Under the pieces are notes generated by a model. That model had not been told where the DNA came from and ran no database searches. It saw nothing but the letters and a program-made list of their open reading frames with translations. From the NCBI GenBank assembly GCA_910584795.1, contig CAJUBZ010000002.1:1-64000 (forward strand): 64,000 bases of DNA, given 5' to 3'. Positions 1 to 11,100 of the stretch are shown here, piece by piece; the stretch's first letter is position 1, and every line of letters starts with the position of its first letter. A program made the position numbers and the translations under genes. This stretch comes from an uncultured Eubacterium sp. (GTDB lineage: Bacteria > Bacillota > Clostridia > Lachnospirales > Lachnospiraceae).

Positions 1-77
1 AGAAACTCTATGTAAGAGTAAGAGCTGTTGGAGCTAAAAAGTGGTCAAAGGCTAAGAAGATAAAAATAAAAAAATAG
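1..77 (+). CDS. C-terminal end of a secreted protein with Lys-rich module (partial)
   Basis: Only the last 24 codons are present, read in frame from base 3 to a TAG at 75-77. They encode KLYVRVRAVGAKKWSKAKK followed by IKIKK. This matches the C-terminal ends of four other proteins in the window (249-965, 981-1493, 29764-32304, 35975-39622), which finish with a Y-x-x-A-R-A-x-V...KKYYGKWS-K-x-KRIKIK pattern. The body of the protein lies to the left of the window, so its function cannot be given. The tail reads like a very basic fibronectin-III-like module and probably helps retain the protein at the cell surface (inference). Confidence 0.75.
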   Translation, partial: KLYVRVRAVGAKKWSKAKKIKIKK

Positions 78-101
78 TCTTATTATAAATTAAGATGAAA
101 C

Positions 102-131
102 AAGAGAGTGGTGTATATACCACTCTCTTTT
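102..131 (+). terminator. Rho-independent terminator
   Basis: GAGAGTGGT (104-112) pairs perfectly with ACCACTCTC (119-127) around a 6-nt loop and is followed by TTTT. It ends the transcript of the partial gene at 1-77. Confidence 0.85.
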
Positions 132-177
132 CTAATGATCTATATTGACTTATAAAGAAAAAGGAAAAGATAGACAC

Positions 178-206
178 TTGTTATTTTAATAAGTAAATGA
201 TAAAAT
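178..206 (+). promoter_or_regulatory. Sigma-A-type promoter candidate for the 249 operon
   Basis: TTGTTA (178-183), a 17-bp spacer and TAAAAT (201-206) lie about 40 bp before the first gene of the next operon. The -10 and the spacing are good and the -35 is moderate. Confidence 0.5.
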
Positions 207-248
207 GTAAATTATAGTAGGTTTCGTTATAGAAAAAAGGAGTGACAT

Positions 249-965
249 ATGAAAAAGTTTTGGGCAATAGTATGTACGATAATCATGTTGGCAGTTACTA
301 TGACAGTTGCAGGAGTACAGAATCCTGATGCAGGAGATATAGATGGGGATATAAATCGTAACCCATGGGAAGATTTATTTACAACGGCAATGACAACGGC
401 AGAGAAGGATACTACATCGACAGAACCAACTACTACTTCGGAAGAATTGCATACTACACCAGAAGAATCAGAAACTACTTCGGTTGAGCAGGATGCTACA
501 ACAAATGAATCGGATACTACTTTAGATGTAGTAGAAACTACTTCAGAAGTCTTGACGTCAGATACAACAACTGTTTCAGAGATTACATCGATAGTTACAG
601 AACAAAAAACTACTGGACCGAATATCACAGGTAATAAGGTTACTCATAATATAACGAAGAATACAAAAGTAGGAAAAACAAAAATCAGTAAAGCAACAAA
701 AAAGAAGAATTCAAAAAAAATATCATTAAAATTGAAGAAAATAAAAGGGGCAAAAAAATATCAGATACAGATTTCAAAAAATAAACAATTTAAAAAAGTT
801 TTAGTGAAAAAGACTGTTAAAAAGACAAATATAAAGATAAAAAATAAAAAGGTTATTCATAAGAAAAAATTATATGTCAGGGCAAGAGCGGTTAAAATTA
901 TAAAATCTAAAAAATATTATGGTAAATGGTCAAAGGTTAAAAGAATAAAAATAAAAAGAAAATAA
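249..965 (+). CDS. Secreted Thr-rich protein with Lys-rich C-terminal module
   Basis: 238 aa, ATG preceded by AAAAGGAG at 6-nt spacing. Residues 1-21 form a signal peptide. The mature N-terminus carries a short acidic motif, GDIDGDINRNPWEDLF. Residues of about 47-130 are a Thr/Ser/Glu-rich linker of the kind that spaces wall-exposed domains. Residues of about 135-238 are a very basic Fn3-like module (KKIKGAKKYQIQIS ... KWSKVKRIKIK). There is no enzymatic domain and no sortase signal. The NPWxxLF motif recurs in the next gene as NPFAHLF and in the 49-aa peptide at 1589 as NPWGELF, so these three neighbours look functionally linked (inference). The 981 gene follows after 15 bp, probably in one operon. 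Function unknown. Confidence 0.8.
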   Translation: MKKFWAIVCTIIMLAVTMTVAGVQNPDAGDIDGDINRNPWEDLFTTAMTTAEKDTTSTEPTTTSEELHTTPEESETTSVEQDATTNESDTTLDVVETTSEVLTSDTTTVSEITSIVTEQKTTGPNITGNKVTHNITKNTKVGKTKISKATKKKNSKKISLKLKKIKGAKKYQIQISKNKQFKKVLVKKTVKKTNIKIKNKKVIHKKKLYVRARAVKIIKSKKYYGKWSKVKRIKIKRK

Positions 966-980
966 AGGGTGAGCAAAAGA

Positions 981-1493
981 ATGAGGGAAATATTTCAAAA
1001 GATAGCAATATTCATAATAGCTGTAGTGCTGGCGTTTGGAACATTAAATGTTGAGGCTGATAGACTTGATGGAGATGTAATGGAAAATCCTTTTGCACAT
1101 TTATTTGTAGATGAGCAACCGGGAGATCTTGTGATAGATGGACAGATTCAGCAGCCATCGATTAAAGTGACTAAGACAAAATTGAAAAAATTATTAAAAA
1201 TTTCCATAAAGTCGGCAACAAGAAAAAATAAAAAATCCAGAAATGCTAAAGTTGTTTTGAAGAAAATTACGAAAGTAAAGGGTGTGAGATATCAGATTAA
1301 ATATGCACCAAATAAGAAATTAAAAAAAGCGAAAGTTAAAACTTTTAAAAAAAATAAAGCTACATTAAATAGATTAAAAGCAAAAAGAAAGTATTATATA
1401 AAAGCCAGGGCATATGTAAAAGGCAGCAATGGTAAAAAAGTTTATGGAAAATGGACCAAACGAAAGATGATTAAGTTTCAGAAGAAAAAATAA
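981..1493 (+). CDS. Small secreted protein with Lys-rich Fn3-like module
   Basis: 170 aa from ATG 981. This start is chosen over GTG 969 because AGGGTGAG sits 7 nt upstream of the ATG. Residues 1-26 are a signal peptide. A short acidic stretch with LDGDVMENPFAHLF follows, and then about 115 residues of highly basic Fn3-like module ending KVYGKWTKRKMIKFQKKK. It is a shorter relative of the gene immediately upstream, without the Thr-rich linker, and is probably co-transcribed with it. The NPFxxLF motif at the mature N-terminus parallels NPWEDLF upstream and NPWGELF downstream. No catalytic or anchoring motif is visible. Function unknown. Confidence 0.78.
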   Translation: MREIFQKIAIFIIAVVLAFGTLNVEADRLDGDVMENPFAHLFVDEQPGDLVIDGQIQQPSIKVTKTKLKKLLKISIKSATRKNKKSRNAKVVLKKITKVKGVRYQIKYAPNKKLKKAKVKTFKKNKATLNRLKAKRKYYIKARAYVKGSNGKKVYGKWTKRKMIKFQKKK

Positions 1494-1588
1494 TAACAGG
1501 CATTGCTTTATTTGAAAAAGTATGCTATAAATTTGTATAGACACGAGAGTTCATATAAATTTATTACAATATTGTGAGGAGTTATATT

Positions 1589-1738
1589 ATGAGAAAGTAT
1601 GAGACGCCGGAATTGAAATCAATTTATTTTGAATTAGATAATAAAATTATGGATGGATATGAAGGTGGGGATATTGGAGAAAACCCATGGGGAGAGTTGT
1701 TTACTGAGGAAGGTTCAGGCGATGATCCAATACAGTAG
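1589..1738 (+). CDS. 49-aa leaderless peptide, YETPE family
   Basis: ATG 1589 with GAGGAG at 8-nt spacing, 49 codons, TAG at 1736-1738, and a strong terminator right after. The N-terminus is MRKYETPELKSIYFE and the C-terminal half is Gly/Asp/Glu-rich with GGDIGENPWGELF. The N-terminus matches the 60-aa peptide at 12359 (GKYETPEIEITKFE), and the second half matches the NPWxxLF motif of the two secreted proteins upstream. There is no signal peptide or membrane segment. A conserved charged N-terminal block followed by a variable acidic/Gly-rich tail resembles the leader/core layout of peptides modified after translation, but no modification enzyme is encoded nearby. Function unknown. Confidence 0.7.
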   Translation: MRKYETPELKSIYFELDNKIMDGYEGGDIGENPWGELFTEEGSGDDPIQ

Positions 1739-1767
1739 ATGTGAAAATAATTAAAAGACGACTATTT

Positions 1768-1798
1768 AACCAAGTGCAGTATGCACTTGGTTTTTTTT
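1768..1798 (+). terminator. Rho-independent terminator after the 49-aa peptide
   Basis: AACCAAGTGCA and TGCACTTGGTT form an 11-bp stem with a GTA loop, followed by eight T residues. Confidence 0.93.
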
Positions 1799-1835
1799 GC
1801 TTAAAATAGAAATGAAAATAAAGAAAAGAGAATAA

Positions 1836-1899
1836 AAACGTTTCATACTTAAAAAGAAAGAAAAAATATTTTTGGTAGTGTTTACATTAAAAACGTTTT
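1836..1899. promoter_or_regulatory. Paired AAACGTTT operator candidates
   Basis: Two self-complementary AAACGTTT cores occur at 1836-1843 and 1891-1898, about 55 bp apart and upstream of the 1976-2004 promoter. Symmetric CG-centred sites of this kind are typical of LacI-family operators, but neither fits the CcpA cre consensus well. Placement before a huge secreted-protein gene suggests sugar-responsive control (inference). Confidence 0.35.
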
Positions 1900-1975
1900 T
1901 TAAAAGAAGGTGTCATTTTTCAAAAAAATTACTATAAAATAAATTGGAAAAAAATGTATAATTCTTGCAAATCCC

Positions 1976-2004
1976 TTGAAAATCAAGGATATTAGGTGTA
2001 AAAT
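1976..2004 (+). promoter_or_regulatory. Sigma-A-type promoter of the CotH locus
   Basis: TTGAAA (1976-1981), a 17-bp spacer and TAAAAT (1999-2004). It gives a 5' leader of roughly 110 nt ahead of the mega-protein gene. Confidence 0.65.
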
Positions 2005-2022
2005 AAATTAAAATACTTTTGT

Positions 2023-2083
2023 AAATGGCTTAAAGTATGGACGGATAAAAGGTGACAGAAGAAGATATTGGAAGCCATTTTTT
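2023..2083 (+). promoter_or_regulatory. Terminator-like hairpin in the CotH leader
   Basis: AAATGGCTT (2023-2031) pairs with AAGCCATTT (2072-2080), closing a 40-nt loop and followed by further Ts. It lies between the promoter and the start codon, so it could act as an attenuator or part of an unrecognised leader RNA. I recognise no known riboswitch core in the loop. Confidence 0.4.
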
Positions 2084-2119
2084 GTGTCTAAACAAATAAG
2101 CGGGACTGGAGAAAAGACA

Positions 2120-5100
2120 ATGAGTATTAGAAAAAGGAAAGGAAGGAAGAACATGAAAGGAACTATGAGAAGAGCAGTGTCAATTGTTCTGGCATTAGCG
2201 ATGGTCATTACTAGTTTAAGCTATTCACCAATGACAGTTGAAGCTGCGGAAGATTATTCGGGTTTGAATTTTACTGAAGCGATTGGTATGAGTGGTACAT
2301 ACGCATGGCATTTGAAAGAAAATAACATAGCAGGCTTTAGTGGAAGCCCGGAGTTTTATGGTCAGAATTATATGAAGATAGTATATTCTGCCGATAACAA
2401 AACAGAGGATACCAAAATTACGGTAGACGGTGTGCCAAAGACTCTCAGTGATGAGGAAGTTTTTGAACAGGCACTTGGTATGACGACCTTTTTGGTATCT
2501 GCCTTATCAGATAATAACTATCACGAACTGGTAATTACAACTACCACAGGAAAGGCTGTTATTATTTTAAAGAAAGGAACTCCAAGCGGCAGTGGTGAAT
2601 TGGATACTACATCTAGAACATCAGAAACAACGACTGCCACTCAATCAGGTGGAGATTATTCAGATCTTAATTTTGAGACGATTGAAAACACAACGAATCC
2701 AAATAACGGAATTGAACATGCAGTGGCATGGATTCAGCCGGCAGAAGGAATAAGATTTAGTCTTAAGAGATATGGAACTGTTGGAGCTGGAAACAGGGTG
2801 TTTTTAGAGTTCGATTATGCACCGGTTTATAAAGATGTTAAAGTAAACGGAGTTGCACTTCCAACAGATAATGATCACAATGCTGGTGGTGCATGGCTGG
2901 GATTCTTTGACAGCGATTTAACTGACAACGCATACAATGTTGTTACAGGTACAAATGGTAATGGTCAGGAATTCAGTTTTGTTATTCGAAAAGGAACTCC
3001 TGGTGAGCAGCCTACTACAGGCGGAACACTCACAGATTTAACAGCAGTTACCAATGCTTTTGTATATAATTTTACAGAAGCAGGAGAGGGATACAAGGTA
3101 TACTTTAAAGATGCGAATGTATTACCGGAAGGAAGTACTCGTAAATATATTGTAAGTATAGGAGGACAGACAGTTGAGGTTGCTGGATCAGGAGCGTCAG
3201 TTGATGTAGATGGACTTGGATTAACAGACGGAACAAAATATGACGTAAAGGTAAAAGCTGTTTATACAGACGGTGAAGGAACAGAAACTGTTTCACCGGA
3301 CTCAGCAGTAACACAGTTTACATATAAGGCAAGTGCAGTGAATGCCTATGATGATGGAATCGCACAGATTTTTATTAATACATCAAGAACTACATCAGGA
3401 AGTAAAGTTACAAAAGATGTAGATATATATAAGGATGAGTCAAAGATTAAATTTGACGCAGCCATCACTGTAAAAGGTGCAGATGGAACAGTTGCAGCTT
3501 GGGATTATGGTACAGCGAATGTACGTGGAAATTCTACAAAGTCAGCACAGAAGAAAGCATATAATATTAAGTTTAATGCAGCATATGATTTGTTTGGCAT
3601 GGGTTCAGCGAAAAAGTGGAGCCTTCTTGCAAACTGTTTTGATAAAACTTTAATGAGAAATCAGGTTGCTTTTGATTTCTATAATAAGTTAGAAGCACAG
3701 CATGCCAGCGGCAATGCATTTAGTAGTAAATGTAAGCCAGCAGATTTATATGTAGATGGCAACTATTTAGGATCTTATTTATTAATTGAATCTGTAGAAG
3801 AAGGCGTTAATCGTGTAAACATTGATGCAGGAAATGCTAACAATGACGACATTCTTCTTGAAATTGATAATTCTGGTCGAGATGAAAGTACAGACCCTCA
3901 CTTAAAGGGAAGAACAAGTAAGTATGATATGTATTTTGCAGTAAATGAACCAGAAGATATTGCAACAGATCCACAGTTTGATGGCAAGAGAGACAGAACA
4001 CTTGCATACTTGGAAGAGTTTGAGACTGCTTTGCAGGCAAAGAACTTTACGCAGATATCTAATCTAATTGATTTGGAGTCATTTGTAGATTTCTATATTG
4101 TATCTGAATTATTTAAGACAAAAGATATTGGTTTTAGTTCTACAAGATACTACATTCAGTCACAGACAGATGCAGAAGGTAATGTAACTGCTAAAAAATT
4201 ATATGCAGGACCACTTTGGGATTTGGATTTATCCAGTGGTAATGCTCTTGATAATGAGAAGTATGATGACTTATATGCACAGACAGAAAATAAATGGTTT
4301 GGTGCTTTAATGGCAGTACCTGAATTTGCAGAGTTAGTGAAAACAAGATGGGAGGAATTATTACCAACTATCAAAGATCTTTTTGCAGAAAACGGTGCTG
4401 TTACGAGAACATATAATGAACTGAAAAAATCAGCAGATAATAACTACTCTAAGGCTTATAATGTATTCTCATCAGCAGAAAACGGATATAATAATGGCTG
4501 GGTAATTAATGCTGTATATGGTGCATCACAGGTATTAGGACAAAATGTTTACGGTTCATTGATTACTCATGACACATATGAAGAGTATGTTGATGATTTA
4601 AGAACGTGGTTGAGCAATAGAAGTACATACCTTACACAGGCATTTGGTGCCAGAGATGAAGAGGAAGTATTAGAAAACTTAGAAGAACAGGCAAAGAGTC
4701 CTGTTTACAATCTTGCTTATCAGAAAACAGCAACAATAACAGGCGGATTTAATGAAGGTGTTGTTGAATCATTAACAGATGGAGATTTTAATACTAAAGT
4801 TAATGTTACAGATGGAACCGGAGGTAATGGAAGTCAGGGAGCTGCAAGCTTTATTGTTGATTTAGGAACATATTATCCAGCGAACTCTATTGATAAAATC
4901 ATTATCAGATATCAGGATGAAAGAGATGTTGTCAGTGTTGCAGGACATAGTTACAGCATCCAGTATTCAGTACATGGAAACTTCTACCGTGACGCTGTAC
5001 CGGAAAAGAAAGTTGCATCTTTGAGTGCTGAAACTCCTCAGACAGTTGATAATGTTTCTCATATGGAAGGTAATGTTAGATACATCCGTGTGAATTATCC

Positions 5101-8100
5101 GACTACAGCTACTTATGGTATGCAGATACGTGAGATTGTGGTATTGGATTCAGATAAGAATGCTGTAGAAGTTGAACCAATAATGTTAGAAAGTCCGAAG
5201 TTTACTGCAACAGCGGACGGATATAATAAGATTCAGGTGACAATTGACAGTGTTTCGACACAGAGTGACTATGAATATTATGTTTTGATTGATGGTAAGA
5301 CGGTTGATAAAGTTTCGGCAGGAACACATGTGTTTGAAAATATCGATGGAGGAGTGCATAATGTTGATGTGGTTTCTTACAGAAAGGGATCAACATCAAA
5401 TCAGAATGATACAAAAGCAATCGAAGTAGATGTAAAATCTTTCATGGAATATACATCTGGAACAAGAGACATTGCATTTGAAATACAGAAAGAAATTAAT
5501 AGTGCATTAAATTATGACTATACAGATTATGATGGAGTGACAGCTAATGCATCATCAAATGAAGGCACAGTAAATAACGCATTTGATAATAATGTAGGAA
5601 CAGGCTGGCAGGCTGCTTCTGATGATAAGGATAATCAGTTTATTATCATTAATCTGGGAGCTGTGCGCAATATTAATCAGATTGAAGCAATCTGGGAAAA
5701 TGCGAGTGCAAAAGATTATATAGTTGAAATTTCATCAGATGGAGCTACTTATGAGCAGGTTGCTTCTATAAAAAATGCAGCAGCAGGAAATAACAGACAT
5801 GATACAATTTCTTTTGCAGAAGCAATTACAGGACAGTATGTAAAGGTTCGTGCTACTGCACGTACAATGGAAGAGTGGGGAGTAAACCTCAAAGAAATTG
5901 CAGTTTATGGACCAAATACAGAAGATGAAGAGGTTACTACTTCTTCAACGATTAAACCGGTAGCTGATCCGGCAGATGCTGTATGGAAAGAGATACCAAA
6001 TTCTAATGGGGAGTACTGGTATTATATTCCGGCAGAATATACAAGTAACTATGGTGTGGTACAGATAGAAACAGACGGAAAAGGTAAGAATATCTATATT
6101 GCAGTAGGTGGTGTTGCAGCTCCATATAGTGCAGTTAAGATTAATGGTATAGACATGCCGATTCCAGAGGGTGCTTTTGCAAGAATTTATTTAAGTGATT
6201 TACCTGAAAATGGTGCATACAACTTATATATAAAAGGTCAGTTAGGCAGAGAGACAAATATGTGGGTTAAGAAAATGGCGAAGCTTAATTATAAACCTAC
6301 AGGTCTTGCTGTAACACAAAGTGGAACAAATGCTGTTATTAACTGGACTGCACCGGCAGATGCAGGCAAGGATGGATATGAAGGTGTTGGATATTCTGTA
6401 AAAGTTGGTGATACAACTATTGCAGGACCATTGGTAAATACAATATATACTTTTGATATGGGAGAATTACCGTATGGAAGTTATGAAGTAACTGTAAATA
6501 CAGTAGATAAGGATGGAAAGGTTCTTGATTCATCAACGACAACATTGCAGTACAAGGATCCAGAGGCTGTAAACAGTACACTTCAGGTAAGATATCAGTG
6601 GGAAGGTCTTAGAAGAGAAATTTTATCTTGGGATAAAGTAGAAAATGCTACAGGATATGCAGTATATGCTGACGGAAAACTTTTTGAGACAACAACTGAT
6701 TTAAGTATGAATGTCAGAGCATTCGCTTATGCAAGTAACGAAAATGAAAATGCACAGTTAACAACTGTTGGACAGCATACAACAAAGGTTATAGCATTAT
6801 TTAATGATGCTGAAGCTCCGACATATGATGATATTAATCCGAAACATGTAATTGGTGAAGACAGTTTTAATTTAGATATAAATTATATCTTTGGCCGATT
6901 TACAGATACATGGAATAAGAATAAAGAATTAAGTTTATGGGCGTTTACTATTTGTGAAAATGAATGTGAACCTGTAAATGGAAGTGGTGGTATTGATAAA
7001 GGTGCAAGTGCAAAAGCAGCTTTCCACCCAGATGGTTCTGCAAGTCTTGTTATTAATGATGTAGGTAAACATAGAACGTTCCAGAGTTTGGATGAACCTG
7101 GAGATCAGGCTTGGACAATTAAAGTCGGTTCTTATAATGCACCTGCAAAAGTCGGACAGTTAACACATTTGTCATACAATATTAGCGGACCAGCTTCGTT
7201 AATCGGTAAGACAATTAGAATTAAATTATGTCCTGATGAATGTGATCAGGATGGAACTTATTTAGAGGCTGAATATCTCAATAAATATTATACATTTGAG
7301 GATGATGAAAATGGTGGGGCAGTTATTCGTTTCTCGGAAAGTTTCGAATCCACAAATGATACTTATGACATGTTCTTTGGTTTAGGATTATTACAGAATC
7401 CGAATGATGAGAACAAGGAACCGATTGAGTTGGAATTCTCAGAAGCTGATACTACAGATATCTATGGTGTTAAGAGTGTTACAGCTTCATCTGTATATCC
7501 TACACCAGATGACGATGGAAATGTAGACCATAATAAACATGGTATTATGGTAAGCTGGGAAACAGATGTACCATATCGTTTACGTAAACAGTATAAATAT
7601 GAAGTTTATATTGATGGAGTAAAAGTATCTGAAGAGGATGCTGTGACAGGTACAACATGGTATGGTCCAAGCGACGGATACAGCCATGGTGATTATCATG
7701 TAGAGGTTCGAAGCATTTATAAAGGAACTGTGACAGGTACAGCAGAAGATGATGTTACTGTTTTTGATAGAACAAAACCGGATGTGGTAATATCCAGCAT
7801 GGTAGTTCAGAACAATGATAGTAAAGAGTATTATACAGGTGATACAGTACCGGTTGATGTAACAATTAAAAACATCAGTACTATTGACATAGAGGTGGCA
7901 GAAAATCAGGAAATATCAGTACATCTATATTTGAGAAAAGCTGATGGAACGCTTACAGCTCAGAAGGCTTACTTTATTGTTGATCCAAATGAGGAAGGCA
8001 AGAAAGTTCTGAAGGCCGGACAGGAAGTTACAAAGACAATGTATTATGTTGTTGACAGTGCTGATGCCGGTGATGCATGGAGATATACATTTGTGGCAAT

Positions 8101-11100
8101 AGCAGATGCTGATAAGGTTATTGACGAAAGTGATGAAGAGAATAACACATATGTAAGAACTTTCGTGTTCCCAGAAAAGCCAGATGAGGTTGAATTCCAC
8201 AATGATGGCAAAGACATCAGCATTTCATGGCCGGGTTCTGATTATGCAGATCATTATATTATTAATTACATGTCTAACGGAGAAGCAAAAAGTATCGAAA
8301 CAAGAAACACAGATACAACTTATGTGTTGACAGATATTTTAGATAATAACACTACTGTTGATGTCTATACTGTTCGTGCAAATGGTGCACAGGTTATTCG
8401 AGCTACAGGAACAGCATTGGCAGATTTGGAATTATTAAACGTTAAAGCAACAGCGTCAGATGGAGTTATTTATGCTGATAAGGATAATGAAGTTGCATTT
8501 ACAGTTAAAAACGTGGGATATGCAAAGGCTTCTGGTAATTTCCCTGCAAAAGTAGAGGATGGTAATGGCTGGGGATTCACACCAGATGGTGATGATTCCG
8601 TAGTAAATCCAAATGAAGAAGTAGTTATTAAGTCAGTAAATGGTGTTGCAGCAGGAAAATATGCTGATAAAATAGGACAGTTAATTACTGTTTGGGCGAA
8701 TGTTGATGATGCTTCAGAAAATGAGGGTAATGGATATATTGCCGAGGTTGATGACAAGGGTACAGTAGACCGCACAAGAAACAACTTTAAAGAATTTACT
8801 TTTGCGATCCTTAATGGGGGCAAGTTAACATTAAATGCCCCTACAGCTGAAAATGATAAAGTTACAGCCACATGGACAGATGAAAACATAGGCGAAGGTA
8901 AGTTGACAGTAGAAGGATATCAGCTCGTATATGTTTCTAACGGAGAGACAAAGACAGTTGATGTAACAGGAAATGAATATACTTTTGATGAACCTCTTGA
9001 TAATAATACAGAAGTAAAGGTTATGGCTAAATATGAGGGACTGGATAATTATTACAGAATAGCAGGAGAAAAAGCATTAGCAGACCTTGTTATTGAAAAA
9101 GTAACAGTACCAGAGATGACATATTTAGAAATTGCATTTGAGGCTGTAGTTCAGATTAAGAATCAGGGTACAGCACAAGTTCCGGCAGTATCAGAGGAAT
9201 TTGAAGAAGGTTATGGTGGATGGATTATTGTTGCAATAAACAATGATAATTTCATTAATGAAGGTGGAAATCCAAATAACCATTATATTTCAGCTCATAC
9301 AGCAAAAGGATTAATGGCTGGTGCAAGTACAGACATTACACTTTCAGGTATTATTGCAACTGCAGTGAATATTGACCCGGGATATAATGTACAGTTCAAG
9401 GTAGATGCTCCTGGATTTGCAGAAGCAGATGCTAAAGGATTTATTACTGAAAGTAATGAAGATAACAATACACAGAATGTAAATATTAAAGTGGACGAAA
9501 AACCATATGTTCAGAATAAAGAAATGGATTGGACTCCTCTTTATGATGAAACAGATAAAACAAAACCATATGAATTTAAGGTTGCCAATGTAACACAGCC
9601 GGCACATATTGAATACAAGGTACTTGATACTTCATTTACAGATGTAGATTATGCGGATATCTTTAAAACGTATAACGGATATAATACAGAATGGTTTGCT
9701 ATGGGCATGGGTGCTTTAGATGAAGAACATTTGATTTTCAAAGAAAATGAGAAAGGTTTTGTGACATTAACAGAGTTTGCGCAGGTTAAAGCAGAGCTTT
9801 GTGAGAACTATTCAGAGTACAAAGGTACAGAAAATGACGCGAAATATGTCATGTTATCAACAACAAAAGATATTGTAGATTTGGAAGGAAATGTGCTTGT
9901 AGAAGCAAACAGTGGTGGTGCTGCAGGTTCCCGAATGATTTACAACGGACAGGGATTTAATTTCTATGCAAATAGTTATGCAACTGGTAAGTACTATATC
10001 TATAAGATTAAGAATCAGGAAAATGGACAGTTTGTAACAGTAGCATTAAGAGTTGTAGGTGACAATGGACAATGGACAAAGGTAGCACCAACAGATGACA
10101 CAAATCCGGATGCTTTATCGTTCTGGTATCATGGTGAACACTGTGATTTGATGGATGAAAAGTTGAATACTTCTGAAGATACAAAAGCTTTCCCAGTAAA
10201 AGGTGCAATGTATTATGACGGTAGTGATTTAGGTCTTGCAACAATTACATGTTATGGTGGCGGCTATCTGACATTAGTACCGGATACAACAGAACCTCTT
10301 GGAGCACAGGGCGAGTGGAAGATTCAAATTGTACGTGCAGGTGTAGATGCTGAAGGCAACTTTGTAAAACCAACAGGGGAAATTACAGACGAGAATTCAA
10401 AAGTAATTACAAGAGTTCCAGGACAGTTTAATATTCAGGGAGACAGACTGCTTTTGAAATTACCTGAATTAATGCAGGATTTACCAATCCATAGTGCTAA
10501 TGGCGGACAGAAAGATGAAAATTATTTCTTCATGAAATTATATTCAGATACAACAAAGAGACCTGATGAGTACATTGAAATTCCTATTATGATTCGGGCT
10601 GATATTCCTCAGATAGAAGCACCGCAGGGTGTTATTACAAAAATACGTAAAAATACTGTGGATGAATCTGTTTTAACAGTATCCTGGGAAGAGACCGTTA
10701 ATCAGAAAGGATATGATTATCATTATGATGTTCAGGTATTCGATAAGGAAGATGGAACTCTTATTGGAGAAGTAAAAGATGCGACTTCAGAACAGGCACA
10801 TGTATTTGATGTAAGTGAGTATGCTTTAGATGACACTTCTACAGTTTTTGTGAAAATAATTGCAAACTGGTGTGGACAGTCTACTGCTTATACTGAAACA
10901 GTTGAGAACAAATACGAAAAAGGCTGGAGACCAATTGGTGGTGATGAGGAGATTGACGTACATGCAGGAAAGACAGAAGATACAAAAGTGACTGTATTAG
11001 GAAAATTCTCTTTCTATGATGATGTACAAAATAACCATACATATACTGTAGTAGGATATAATGGAATGTACATGAGTTTGACAGGTAATCCATTGTATAT

